From the NCBI GenBank assembly GCA_964556565.1, contig CAZKWF010000001.1, forward strand, positions 62,001-126,000: a DNA stretch of 64,000 nt, in the 5' to 3' direction. The stretch comes from SOJZ01 sp964556565. GTDB lineage: Archaea; Thermoproteota; Bathyarchaeia; Bathyarchaeales; Bathyarchaeaceae. The translations under genes were made by a program, and so were the position numbers. Each line of letters starts with the position of its first letter. The stretch's first letter is position 1. Of the stretch, positions 34,129 to 43,796 are shown in pieces. Below the pieces are notes generated by a model. The model was not told the DNA's origin and ran no database searches. It was given only the letters and a program-made list of their open reading frames with translations.

Positions 34129-34995
34129 CTACTTTCTTCTTACTTTCAACACTTCAAGACTCATATCGAGTGCTTTTGCGCAACCGGTTAGCTCTCCGAG
34201 ACTGAGGACGTCTATCCCCGTGGCAGCGTATTCGAGAATATTTTGTTCGGTTATCCGCCCACTCGCTTCGATTAAAACATTGTTTCGTAATCCTTCCCTT
34301 TTCAACAGCGCTACAGCTTCCTTTGCTTGTTGAGGAGTGAAATTGTCAAACATGACGATATCTGCTCCAGCTTTCGCCGCTTCCAAAGCTTCTTCGACAT
34401 TGGTAACCTCAATCTCAATTTTCTTAGAAAACGAAACAGCATCTCTAACCTTTTTCACAGCATCCGCAACGTTTCCAATGATTGCAAGATGATTGTCTTT
34501 TATGAGGACAAGGTCATCCATGTGGAGACGATGTGTGTCACCACCCCCAAGCATTACCGCCTTCTTATCGAAATACAGAAGCCCAGGTGCTACCTTTCGG
34601 GTGCATGCGATTCGGGTCTCATAGCCAGCGCCTCGAACCTTTTTGATCAGCCGATTGGTTGTGGTGGCTATACCGCTCATTCTCGTTAGAAGATTGAGAA
34701 GGGTTCTCTCAGTTGAAAGCAACGTTCTAGCGTCTCCGACAATCTTCATTATGGTTGCTTTCTCCTCAATCTTAGAACCATCAGTCACAAGAGCTTCAGC
34801 CTGCAATTTCAAACTCTCCAACAACGTTAAGGCTTCCTCTACTCCAGCTACTACTCCAGCCTCCTTTGCAACGACTTCGGCTTCAACAATTGTTCCAGAA
34901 GAAACTGTGAGCGCGGTAGTTGTGTCTCCCTGTCCAATGTCCTCCTCTAGAAACTTGCGAACCTTCTCCTCCAAAACTCTCTTAGGAAGAAACAT
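34129..34995 (-). CDS. nadC: Nicotinate-nucleotide pyrophosphorylase (quinolinate phosphoribosyltransferase)
   Basis: 288 residues from the ATG at 34995 (frame open from a GTG at 35010). Signature stretches: EDIGQGDTTT, VVAGVEEAL, ERTLLNLLTRMSGIATTT, ACTRKVAPGLLYFDKKAV, GGGDTHRLHMDDLVLIKDNHL, KIEIEVTNVEEA and IEASGRIT. The enzyme turns quinolinate and PRPP into nicotinate mononucleotide, the first pyridine step in NAD synthesis. NadA and NadB are not in the window, but PncC and NadM at 54.2-55.2 kb serve the same pathway. The start lies 3 bases after the glycosyltransferase stop. Confidence 0.95.
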   Translation of the reverse strand: MFLPKRVLEEKVRKFLEEDIGQGDTTTALTVSSGTIVEAEVVAKEAGVVAGVEEALTLLESLKLQAEALVTDGSKIEEKATIMKIVGDARTLLSTERTLLNLLTRMSGIATTTNRLIKKVRGAGYETRIACTRKVAPGLLYFDKKAVMLGGGDTHRLHMDDLVLIKDNHLAIIGNVADAVKKVRDAVSFSKKIEIEVTNVEEALEAAKAGADIVMFDNFTPQQAKEAVALLKREGLRNNVLIEASGRITEQNILEYAATGIDVLSLGELTGCAKALDMSLEVLKVRRK

Positions 34996-34997
34996 TG

Positions 34998-36182
34998 CTA
35001 ATTTCCCCACTCAGTTACTTCCATTATGTTTTGAACAGCAGTTTCTATACCATCCAACCCTATAACCTCTTCCTGAATCTGCTTCATTCTATCCTTAAAT
35101 CGCTTGTCTCTCAACAGTTTCTGAACAGCTTTAAGAAGCGTCTGCTTGTCAAGATCATCCTGCTCAATCATTTCCACAATACCCAATTCAACAGCTCTCC
35201 TAGCATTGTTAAGCTGTTCAGTGTGACTAGGTGTTGGTACAAGAATCATAGGCTTACCATAACAAATAGATTGTGCCAATGTTCCATGCCCAGCTCTAGC
35301 GACCACAAGATCACAAGCTTTTAGGTAGTCGAAACGGTTAGGCAACCATTCATAAACAATCACGTTTCCTCTGCAAATGGGCTCAGTTGAGGCGTTCGGA
35401 TAGCCGAGTGACATGACAATTTGGTAATCGTCTGGAAACTCTCTAAAAATCTGTCGGAGGATGCCTGTAAAATAGGCACGTTCTTTTACCGGTCCACTTA
35501 TAGGAGCAAAAATAACTGGCTTGTCTTCACTTAAACCAAGCTTTTTCCGAATTCGTTTTTGACTAGGCAGCTTGCTAGGACGCACGGGTATTATAGGACC
35601 TATAAGTCTCACTCGCTTTTGATACGCGTTTGGAATTCGCAGATTTCCTGCTGAAAGGGTGTAGGGCTGAGGGTAGTCTGGAATTAGAACGCGTTTTCCA
35701 GATGTCCACATCTTCCCAATGATGGCTAACGTGCCTGCATCTGCCAGTTTGGCAAGCCTTAAAAATCGTGTCCGCCGTGGAACGATTATCTGAAACTGAT
35801 TGAGGATGCAGATGTCAGGTATCCCCAACAATCTTGCGGCTATCAAAGGCGAAGCTCGCGAATCCGATACCACCACATCAGGCTTGAACGCCTTCATGAC
35901 ATTGATTTCAGCTTCGATTTGTTTCAGGAGTGTGAATGATGATAAAAACGGTCCTATGTTGACTAGTGATTGCTTAAAATCCACGGTTCCATCCGGTTTG
36001 ACAACGAATTCTATCGGCGGGATCTCTACTACCTGAAATCTTTCTTGCTGAGCGTACCGTGTGCCGTCTTTATAGGTGGAGAACAAAACTTGGGCTCCTC
36101 TCTCCTCCAGTTTCCTAGCTATGGGAAGGCAACGACCCACATGGCCTAATCCTATTCCACACGGAGAGAACTGAACGCGCAT
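34998..36182 (-). CDS. GT-B glycosyltransferase (MurG/UGT-like)
   Basis: 394 residues from the ATG at 36182; the frame runs on to 36233, but the protein then starts with MRVQFSPCGIGLGHVGRCLPIARKL, which is the proper first strand and Gly-rich loop of GT-B enzymes. The C-terminal half has FAPISGPVKERAYF, YEWLPNRFDYLKACDLVVARAGHGTLAQSICYGKPMILVPTPSHTEQLNNA, the nucleotide-sugar binding site of family 28 and UGT-type enzymes. Donor and acceptor are unknown; glycolipids or surface glycans are likely. It is transcribed into nadC with a gap of 2 bases and diverges from the NIF3 gene. Confidence 0.87.
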   Translation of the reverse strand: MRVQFSPCGIGLGHVGRCLPIARKLEERGAQVLFSTYKDGTRYAQQERFQVVEIPPIEFVVKPDGTVDFKQSLVNIGPFLSSFTLLKQIEAEINVMKAFKPDVVVSDSRASPLIAARLLGIPDICILNQFQIIVPRRTRFLRLAKLADAGTLAIIGKMWTSGKRVLIPDYPQPYTLSAGNLRIPNAYQKRVRLIGPIIPVRPSKLPSQKRIRKKLGLSEDKPVIFAPISGPVKERAYFTGILRQIFREFPDDYQIVMSLGYPNASTEPICRGNVIVYEWLPNRFDYLKACDLVVARAGHGTLAQSICYGKPMILVPTPSHTEQLNNARRAVELGIVEMIEQDDLDKQTLLKAVQKLLRDKRFKDRMKQIQEEVIGLDGIETAVQNIMEVTEWGN

Positions 36183-36298
36183 TGAAACTATTTCCTCTAG
36201 ATTTCCTTCAGTTTTACGCTTCGGTATTTTCAAATAAGTTTTATGATGCGTTCGCTATTAATACTATAGCATTTCAAGAATTCGAAGGTGAACATGCA

Positions 36299-37114
36299 AT
36301 GGATACAGAAGAGATTATGGGGTTAGCTCTGAAACTTGCTGGATTAAAAGATGTTCCGGAAGACAGTGCCATATATGTGAGCGGTGACAACATTAGAAAG
36401 ATCTTCTTCGGCATAGATGCTGGGGTTCCAGAACTTTTGCTTGCGAAACAATTAGGCTATGATGCTGTGATTGCTCATCATCCGCAAGGCGGAACGGCAA
36501 CCATAAATTTCCATCAGGTTTTCAAAAGGCACATTCAGCAAATGGTTGTGGCTGGGGTTCCAATGGAAGAAGCGGTAGAAGCTGTTAAGAAGAGGCTTAA
36601 AGGATTGGAGGTTGAAGCGCATACACGAAACTATGGGCACGCAGTTGATGCTGCAAGGCTGTTGAAAATACCCTACATGAACATACACACGCCTCTGGAT
36701 GAAGTTGGAAGAAAGATAATGACTGAAAGAATTAACAACAGAATCAGAAAAAATTCCACAGTGCAAGATGTGATTTCTGCTTTAGAAGAGCTTCCTGAAT
36801 TCAAAAACGCAGTTACCGAAATCAAGATTCGATTGGGAAAAGCTGAAAACCCGGCTGGAAAAGTTGTGGTGTCGCACGGCGCCGGAACGAACGGCGGTTA
36901 TGAAATTGCGAAAACATACTTCAAATACGGCGTCGGAACAGTCGTGTACATTCACATAAGACTTGGAGATTTGGAAAAACTGAAAGCTGAAGAAAGGGGG
37001 AACCTCATAGTCACTGGGCACATTGCAAGCGATTCTGTGGGAATAAATCCTTTGATTCATGAACTTGAAAAGAGAAATGTTTCCGTAATAAGAATTGGGA
37101 TTGTTCCAAATTAA
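36299..37114 (+). CDS. NIF3-like (DUF34) dinuclear metal protein
   Basis: 271 residues from the ATG at 36299, which follows AAGGTGA; the frame extends upstream to 36182, overlapping the divergent gene, and that extension is unlikely. HHPQGG (AHHPQGGTA) is a metal-binding His pair, NYGHAVDAARLLKIPYMNIHTPLD supplies the next, and C-terminal VVSHGAGTNGG... and TGHIASDSVGINPLIHELEKR complete the fold. NIF3 proteins form metal-binding hexamers; a role in GTP cyclohydrolase-type chemistry or metal handling has been proposed. Function here is unproven. Confidence 0.87.
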   Translation: MDTEEIMGLALKLAGLKDVPEDSAIYVSGDNIRKIFFGIDAGVPELLLAKQLGYDAVIAHHPQGGTATINFHQVFKRHIQQMVVAGVPMEEAVEAVKKRLKGLEVEAHTRNYGHAVDAARLLKIPYMNIHTPLDEVGRKIMTERINNRIRKNSTVQDVISALEELPEFKNAVTEIKIRLGKAENPAGKVVVSHGAGTNGGYEIAKTYFKYGVGTVVYIHIRLGDLEKLKAEERGNLIVTGHIASDSVGINPLIHELEKRNVSVIRIGIVPN

Positions 37115-37244
37115 AAGAGGAAATCGGCACATATGTATGCATAATTCCTTGCTGCCAGAACCTGTCGGGTGCATGGTTATCCGCCACAATTAAGATTAAG
37201 CATATGGCATTTAATAACAGTGGAAAATTTGGAGAAGTTGCCTA

Positions 37245-38228
37245 TTGTCTGACGAGCGAAGAAGAACAAAGTATGACATTTACGCAGACATAATAGAAGT
37301 GATTGCAAGGAAGGGTGTATGCTCTTTAACTAGAGTTTCTTATGGGGCGAATATGCCTGTGGATAGATTGAAGAAAACGTTGAATTTTCTGGTTTCACAT
37401 GGGGTCGTAAGAGAAATAACCGTAGGCGACCGCAAAAAATACAGAGCAACAAAATGGGGCCTAGAATATCTGGAAGCATTCAAGCGCATGCAGAAATTCT
37501 TCGCCGCGTTAGAAGAACCTGTAACAGTAAAGATTCCAGAGGTCGTTCTTCCCGGTCGCGTTACTACAGGGTACAAAGACCTTGATAACATGTTGTTTGG
37601 CGGGATACCTGAAAACTACGCAGTCATATTGACCTCACCTTCATGCGATGAAAAAGACCTTCTAATTAAGAGATTTCTAAAAGCCGGAGCGAAAGAGGGG
37701 CAAATCACGTTTTACGTTACTACAGAGGCGGTGGGAGTGGGGGCTTTAGTAGAGGAGTTTCAATCAAACTTTTACGTTTTCATATGTAATCCTCAAGCGG
37801 ACAAGATGATAAAAAGCCAACCTAATGTATTCAAATTGAAGGGTGTGGAAAACCTTACTGACATTGGCATTGCTTTGGCCTCAGCGTTCCGCAGGTTAGA
37901 CAACTCACTCAAAGTTCCAAGAAGGGCTTGCATAGAAATAATCTCTGATGTCTTGTTGCAACATCATGCGGTTCATACTAGAAGATGGTTGACTGGGCTC
38001 CTTCCTGATTTGAAATCAAGAGGTTTTACTTCTTTGGTAGTAATGAATCCGCACATGCACTCCCCACAAGAAGTTCAGGCGGTTTTAGGACTATTTGAAG
38101 GAGAGATCAATATCTTCGAGAAAGAGACAGAGAAAGGTTTAGAGAGATTCCTGAAAATCAGGAAAATGTATAATCAACGATATTTAGAGAGCAAAATGCC
38201 TCTGAGGAAGGAAAAATTGAAGACATGA
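37245..38228 (+). CDS. Winged-helix protein fused to a P-loop-less KaiC-like domain
   Basis: 327 residues from a TTG (GGAGAAG upstream). Residues 1-85 are an archaeal winged helix (SLTRVSYGANMPVDRLKKTLNFLVSHGVVREI). The rest follows the KaiC/RAD55 pattern (GRVTTGYKDLDNMLFGGIPENYAVILTSPSCDEKDLLIKRFL) but the Walker A loop reads LTSPSCDEKDLL instead of GxxGxGKT, so ATP binding is doubtful. Its C-terminal ~100 residues are nearly identical to the end of the 1307-residue protein at 38805. It may be a regulator that senses a partner instead of ATP. Function is not established. Confidence 0.72.
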   Translation: MSDERRRTKYDIYADIIEVIARKGVCSLTRVSYGANMPVDRLKKTLNFLVSHGVVREITVGDRKKYRATKWGLEYLEAFKRMQKFFAALEEPVTVKIPEVVLPGRVTTGYKDLDNMLFGGIPENYAVILTSPSCDEKDLLIKRFLKAGAKEGQITFYVTTEAVGVGALVEEFQSNFYVFICNPQADKMIKSQPNVFKLKGVENLTDIGIALASAFRRLDNSLKVPRRACIEIISDVLLQHHAVHTRRWLTGLLPDLKSRGFTSLVVMNPHMHSPQEVQAVLGLFEGEINIFEKETEKGLERFLKIRKMYNQRYLESKMPLRKEKLKT

Positions 38229-38527
38229 AAGAATAGAAGTGAGTGCTGAAAAGTCTAAACTACTGAGAATCTTGTTGTTGCATTAATGTATAGCATCTGT
38301 GAAGTCGTGTCAGAGTTCTTGTGAGTTATACATGAGGGTAGGCTTTCGGTTACGTCGGAATGAAGACAAAAAACCATGATTAGACAAGAGAGCAAATCAG
38401 TATTTTATGCACTCATGGATCAGTTTTTTAGGTCCTTATACATACAGACAGACAAAACTTATTAGATCACAAAATGTAATTCCTACGCAATGATTCTAGG
38501 TCCACGAAGAAGAAAGGAGGTGATAGA

Positions 38528-38656
38528 TTGGTAGCTCCTAATTGTCCAACGTGTGGGAAGCCAATGAAAAAGGAGAAACATGGTTATAAGTGTAAAACCG
38601 GGAATTGCGAAGACAAGTATATGTGCATTCCACAGAGCATTTTTGACATACGATAG
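38528..38656 (+). CDS. Tiny zinc-ribbon protein
   Basis: 42 residues from a TTG. APNCPTCGKPMKKEKHGYKC then KTGNC gives C-x-x-C and C-x-x-x-x-C pairs 13 residues apart, a plausible zinc ribbon, ending in CIPQSIFDIR. The start is supported by a perfect GGAGGTGAT at 38516-38524. It sits in the gap between the two pseudo-KaiC genes on the same strand and may share a transcript with the larger one. Confidence 0.65.
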   Translation: MVAPNCPTCGKPMKKEKHGYKCKTGNCEDKYMCIPQSIFDIR

Positions 38657-38804
38657 TGCACTAATACTTCGGAAGCTTCAAGTCCCCCATTGTCTTCGTC
38701 ACTGTATAGATTCACCCAATGCATGCATGCAAGCGTCCTCATTGCATACATGCCTGCAAGATGAAGCGAGATAATAGACGTGCGCATGCCATGGAGAGAA
38801 AAAA

Positions 38805-41800
38805 ATGGAAGATGTTCTTAGCAAGGCTGGAGAATTGGAGAAGGAGTACAATTGGGTAATGGCCACAGATCTCCATAAGCAGGCTTTGAGCAGACTTAGA
38901 AAAAGAGATTTTTGGAAAGCTGGTGAGGTCGGAGAGAGGATTGCCTACTGCCTCTGGCGGGCTGCGTTTCAAGCCGAGACTCAAAAAGATTTCTGGAGGC
39001 GCATGGAGGTGTCGGTGGAGGCCTATGAAGAGGCAGCCAAGTTATTTGAGAGGTCGAAAGATTCCGAGAGCCGTACTAGAACGAACTTTTGCAGAGCAAT
39101 GGCCACATATAACAAATCTAGATTTGTTGGGGGTACTGAAAGAAAAGCGTTGCTGGACGAAAGCTGGAAATTAGAGAAGGAAACTTTGAGGGCTTTCAAG
39201 GAGGCTGGAGACCGCCTAGGCCAAGGAAAACTATGCAACGAACTCCTATACTGCCTATATGATAGGTCTCGAATCGAGTGGGATGGACAGCAGCTGAGCA
39301 AAATTGTGGAGGAAGCGGTGGGCTATGGTGAAACCGCTATAGACGCTCTCTCTCAAGTCAGAGATGAAAAAGAACTTGCTAGAGCGTATTCCATGACAAG
39401 TCTCCACTGTTACTACGGTGCGAACATTAGTGAGTCGGAGGAGAAAAAGAAGGAGTTCAGTCAGAAATGCTTGGATTACGCGAAGAGTGCTTTAAAGCTC
39501 TCCAAGAAAGTCGGAGACAAATATCTCACTGGTTTGTCGAACTGGGCAGCGGCTCGAGCCCTCCTTTTCTCTGGTAACATGGCATCGTCACTAGAACATG
39601 CTCAGAAAATGTTGCAGCAAGGCATGACCATACAAGACAACTACGTGATCGGAGTGGCATACTATCGACTAGCTTCCACCACCAACTGGATGATGGCGGT
39701 AGAAGAAGATCCAGACAAGAAAAGGGAAGGATACAACAAAGCCATTCAATATGCTAAAGACGCGATACGCCATCTGCGCATAGTCGCTGATGATTATCTT
39801 GTTGCTTCAACCCCTCTTGCTGCGAACTACTTCTTTCTGGCATTTGAAGTTGAGACGAACCAAGAAGAAAAGCGGATTTTCTTGGAGAGGGCCGTTGAAG
39901 CTGGGCGGAAAAGCCTAGAACACGCTGAGCGATCAGGTTCTCCAGAGGCCATTGGAGCCAACCTCCATGAATTGAGCAAAGCCTTGTACTCCCTTTCCAA
40001 CGTGAAAACGAAAATCAGGGAGAAAAAAAAGCTGCTTGAGGAGGCGTCGAAGCACAGACAAGGTTACGCAAACATTGTAGAAAGGCTATATCCATCCAAC
40101 TACTGGCTTCGCGGTGTAGGTCAAAACTATCAAGCTTTGATAAGAGCTGAGTTAGCTAAGACAGAGCCAAAGAAGAAAAAGAAAAGAGAGCTCTTAGAAG
40201 AAGCCGCCTCAAACATGGACAATTGCCTGAAATTAATCGAAAAATGGGCAGAACTATACCCGCAGACAAGAATTTTCGCCGTCCTTGGAGAGTACTATGA
40301 CTGGTTTGGTAGCATCCTGAACCAGTTGTGCTCGCTGACTAAAGATGAAAAGGTCTTGAAAGAGGCTATTGAAGCTTATGAAAGGGCTGTCAGCATGTAT
40401 AGTAAAGCTGAGCTACCAAGTCGCGTGGCTGAGGCTCACTGGAATACAGCTAAGCTGTATGATTACCTCGGTGAATATGCGAAGGCCTCAGAAAATTTCG
40501 AGTCAGCGGCTGACGCATACAAAATATCTGCACAGAAGATACAGCGGCTCAATGATTTCTATTCGGACTACGTCACTTACATGCAGGCTTGGAGTGAAAT
40601 AGAGAAGGCAAAACTTGCTCACGAGAGAGAAAAATACACTGGTTCAGAGGAACATTATGATAAAGCTGCCAGCTACCTCCAATCTTCGACACTATGGAAT
40701 TATCTCGCTCCAAACTATTCAGCATGGGCTCTTTTAGAACATGGTGAATATCTGAGTAGACAAGAGAAAAATCAAGAGTCAACACAGGTTTTCCAACGAG
40801 CGGCTGAGATGTTTAGTGAAGCTAAGAAATCTTTTGAGACGGCTTGGAGCAAAATCGTGGATCCGTATGAGAAAGAGAAAGTAAACGAACTAAGTAGAGC
40901 TTGTAACGGGCGAAAAGAATACTGTATCGGTAGAGTTAGAGTTGAAGAAGCCAGAGTGTTTGACAGAGAAGGTGATTATGAATCAAGCGCTAAGAGATAT
41001 GGATTAGCAGCCAAAGCATTTGAAAAAGTACTGGAAGGAATGGAAATTGAGTCTGACCAGAGAGAGTTGCAGTCTATATTCTACTTGTGCCAAGCATGGC
41101 AGAAAATGAAGCTAGCAGAAGAGAGACTTGACTCAACCCTTTATGCAGAAGCATCCCGGCTCTTCATGAAAGCCAAGGAAAGCAGCCTAAAGAAAAGAAC
41201 TAGTCTCTTAGCAGCCGGTAACTCCTGCTTCTGTAAGGCTCTAGAATTGGGCGCTAGATTCAAGGACACTCGAAACATGAGGTTCTACTCCAAAACTAAA
41301 CAGTACATGGAAAGTGCATTTGATTGTTACACAGAAGCAGGCTTTGAAAAAGAGTCATTTTGGATCAACGCTACTCAAGTCCTGTTTGATTCCTATGTTT
41401 ACATGGACAAGGCGGAGACAGAGGTTAATCCAGAGAAGAAGATGAGGTTATATCTTCTGGCTGAAAGATTCTTGGACCGTTCAGCAAATTTCTTTGAGAA
41501 AGCGGGCTATCTAAGAAAGAGAAATGAAGTTCTGAGGAGCATAGAGAAGGTGAAACAAAAACGCGAATTCATGCTCTCTTTAAGAGAGGTTTTGTCGGCA
41601 CCGTCTATCGCCTCCAGCACTAGTAGCATATCGGCGCCAGCCCCAACCCATGAAGAAGCAGTCGGTTTAGAGAGGTTTGAACAAGCTTACGTCCAGGCGA
41701 ATCTCATCGTTTGTCCCAAAAAGGCCAATGTAGGCGAAGACTTTGGATTGGAGATAAAACTTGTTAACACAGGGAAAGAACCGGCCTTGCTAGCCAAAAT

Positions 41801-42728
41801 TGAGGGAATCCTCCCTCCAGGCTTCGACCCAGTTGCAAAACCTGATTACTGTCGCTTCGAAGACGCATATGTTGATATGAAAGGAAAAAAACTTAACCCA
41901 CTAAAAACCGAAGAAATCAAACTCGCCTTAAGATCGTTTGACAAAGGCACATTTGCGATAAAGCCGAGAATTGTTTATGTAGATGAAACTGGGCGTGAGA
42001 TGTTTTGCGAGCCTGAACCTGTAACAATTAATGTTTCAGAAATCATTCTTCCTAATCGCGTCACTACAGGACATGGAAATCTTGACAATTTGCTTTTTGG
42101 TGGGATACCTGAAAACTATGCAGTTATATTGACCTCTCCTTCATGTGATGAAAGAGACCTGATGATTAAGACATTTCTCGAGACAGGGGCAAAGCGCGGC
42201 GAAGTCACATTTCATGTCACCATTGACGCAAGCGGCGTAAGGTCCCTCGCAGAAGATTTCCAGTCAAACTTCTACCTCTTTATCTGTAATCCTCAAGCAG
42301 ACAAGATGATAAAAAGCCAACCTAATGTATTCAAATTGAAGGGGGTAGAAAACCTTACTGACATCAGTATCGCCTTGACCTCAGCTTTTCGTAAATTGAA
42401 CGAGTCACTGAGTGGTCCAAGAAGAGCTTGCATTGAAATAATCTCAGACATCTTGTTGCAGCATCACGCTGTTACTGCCAGGAGATGGCTAACAGGACTT
42501 ATCCCAGAATTGAGGTCAAAAGGGTTCACCACTCTGACAGTAATGAATCCGCACATGCACTCCCCACAAGAAGTTCAGGCGGTTTTAGGACTATTTGAAG
42601 GAGAGATCAATATCTTCGAGAAAGAGACAGAGAAAGGTTTAGAGAGATTCCTGAAGATCAGGAAAATGTATAATCAACGATATTTAGAGAGTGAATTGCC
42701 TCTGAGAAAAGAAAGATTGGAAACATGA
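38805..42728 (+). CDS. Giant helical-repeat protein with CARDB-like and pseudo-KaiC domains
   Basis: 1307 residues, ATG preceded by GGAGAGA. Residues 1 to about 930 are TPR-like alpha-helical repeats (A-x-x-Y-x-x-A-x-x-F patterns such as YEEAAKLFER, YGLAAKAFEK, YASASENFESAADAYK). Residues about 965-1080 look like a CARDB/immunoglobulin-like domain (VCPKKANVGEDFGLEIKLVNTGKEPALLAKIEGILPPGFD). The end (about 1080-1307) is a KaiC/RAD55-like core whose Walker A reads LTSPSCDERDLM, hence no P-loop. The end is almost identical in DNA to the 327-residue paralogue at 37245. I read it as a scaffold with a sensing head. The family seems restricted to a few archaeal groups; function unknown. Confidence 0.75.
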   Translation: MEDVLSKAGELEKEYNWVMATDLHKQALSRLRKRDFWKAGEVGERIAYCLWRAAFQAETQKDFWRRMEVSVEAYEEAAKLFERSKDSESRTRTNFCRAMATYNKSRFVGGTERKALLDESWKLEKETLRAFKEAGDRLGQGKLCNELLYCLYDRSRIEWDGQQLSKIVEEAVGYGETAIDALSQVRDEKELARAYSMTSLHCYYGANISESEEKKKEFSQKCLDYAKSALKLSKKVGDKYLTGLSNWAAARALLFSGNMASSLEHAQKMLQQGMTIQDNYVIGVAYYRLASTTNWMMAVEEDPDKKREGYNKAIQYAKDAIRHLRIVADDYLVASTPLAANYFFLAFEVETNQEEKRIFLERAVEAGRKSLEHAERSGSPEAIGANLHELSKALYSLSNVKTKIREKKKLLEEASKHRQGYANIVERLYPSNYWLRGVGQNYQALIRAELAKTEPKKKKKRELLEEAASNMDNCLKLIEKWAELYPQTRIFAVLGEYYDWFGSILNQLCSLTKDEKVLKEAIEAYERAVSMYSKAELPSRVAEAHWNTAKLYDYLGEYAKASENFESAADAYKISAQKIQRLNDFYSDYVTYMQAWSEIEKAKLAHEREKYTGSEEHYDKAASYLQSSTLWNYLAPNYSAWALLEHGEYLSRQEKNQESTQVFQRAAEMFSEAKKSFETAWSKIVDPYEKEKVNELSRACNGRKEYCIGRVRVEEARVFDREGDYESSAKRYGLAAKAFEKVLEGMEIESDQRELQSIFYLCQAWQKMKLAEERLDSTLYAEASRLFMKAKESSLKKRTSLLAAGNSCFCKALELGARFKDTRNMRFYSKTKQYMESAFDCYTEAGFEKESFWINATQVLFDSYVYMDKAETEVNPEKKMRLYLLAERFLDRSANFFEKAGYLRKRNEVLRSIEKVKQKREFMLSLREVLSAPSIASSTSSISAPAPTHEEAVGLERFEQAYVQANLIVCPKKANVGEDFGLEIKLVNTGKEPALLAKIEGILPPGFDPVAKPDYCRFEDAYVDMKGKKLNPLKTEEIKLALRSFDKGTFAIKPRIVYVDETGREMFCEPEPVTINVSEIILPNRVTTGHGNLDNLLFGGIPENYAVILTSPSCDERDLMIKTFLETGAKRGEVTFHVTIDASGVRSLAEDFQSNFYLFICNPQADKMIKSQPNVFKLKGVENLTDISIALTSAFRKLNESLSGPRRACIEIISDILLQHHAVTARRWLTGLIPELRSKGFTTLTVMNPHMHSPQEVQAVLGLFEGEINIFEKETEKGLERFLKIRKMYNQRYLESELPLRKERLET

Positions 42729-42816
42729 AAGAAGGAGGCAGTCAGAGCGCAAGCTTTAGGATTCGTTGTACCTTAACAGACAGTACGTGTAAGGATATGT
42801 TGGAGTTTTTGTGGTT

Positions 42817-43575
42817 CTACTTTTCCCCAAATAGCGGCATGTTAGGAAAGATTTCAATGCCATTCTGATCTATTGAATATGGCACAAGGCTTGGGTTGAC
42901 TTTTGCTTCTCTCATTTTTTCGACCTGTATCGCTCTCGTTGTAGTTCCACCTGAAAACAGAGTTTGCATCATGATAACCCCGTGAACTAGGAATTCTTCT
43001 TCCACAGCGTTACGTTCAAGACCCAAGTACCCGAGTTCAGTGGTCACAAGACTGGTAACTCCCAAGTCCGCGAGCGATTCAATCAAATCCACAATTGCGG
43101 TTCTTCGTTCTATAGGATCTGGAAATCTGTAGGTAAGTGCCGCTAAAGTGTCAACTACAACCCTTTTCGCTTTGGTGCGTTGGATTTGCGCTTGCAAATC
43201 TTCAACTAATTTATCGATAGATAGTTGTTTACCTCGTAAGCTGCGAGTCTCTTCTTTGTAGAGTTTCTCTTTCAGCATGGATACTCTTGACATTCGCGTT
43301 GCGTTTACGAAAGCAAATTTTCCCCCCTCTTCCAGTTTGCGAAAATCCCACCCGAATTTCTGCATTTCCGAGTAGAAGTGATCTTTACTCTCGTCTAGAC
43401 TGACGAAAACTCCATTTTCTTGTTTTTCATGGATTCCCTTATACAGGAATTGGCTGCACAAAATGGTTTTTCCAGCGCCTGGGCCCCCGATGACCAAAAT
43501 GACCCTTCCTTCAGGAATGCCACCGCCAACCAGTTCATCTAAGCCGCTAATCCCAGTAGCAATCTTTTTTGACAT
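42817..43575 (-). CDS. KaiC/RAD55-type ATPase with intact P-loop
   Basis: 252 residues: GISGLDELVGGGIPEGRVILVIGGPGAGKTILCSQFLYKG with a complete Walker A (GGPGAGKT), VSLDESKDHF, a Walker B-like RVVVDTLAAL and LVTTELGYLGLE. These single-domain RecA-like ATPases are common in archaea, some acting in circadian-like or signalling assemblies and some in DNA metabolism. It converges on the pseudo-KaiC protein gene, giving an intact ATPase beside two ATPase-dead relatives. That juxtaposition suggests they may form mixed assemblies; this is inference. Confidence 0.82.
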   Translation of the reverse strand: MSKKIATGISGLDELVGGGIPEGRVILVIGGPGAGKTILCSQFLYKGIHEKQENGVFVSLDESKDHFYSEMQKFGWDFRKLEEGGKFAFVNATRMSRVSMLKEKLYKEETRSLRGKQLSIDKLVEDLQAQIQRTKAKRVVVDTLAALTYRFPDPIERRTAIVDLIESLADLGVTSLVTTELGYLGLERNAVEEEFLVHGVIMMQTLFSGGTTTRAIQVEKMREAKVNPSLVPYSIDQNGIEIFPNMPLFGEK

Positions 43576-43796
43576 TTCTATTTCTCCTAGTGACTTTAGA
43601 TAATCTTTAGTGAATATTTATACCTTATGCATATTCAGCACTAACATCCGTAGGTTTTGAACAGACATTTCTAGAGCGGCAAAACAGTCCGCATATCTGG
43701 AGGAACACTCATAATATAGTAACAAATTGTGACTACAAGACGTGAGTTCCCCTTTTATGTCTCGGAATTACAGCTTACTATGTCGGAGGACTAACA

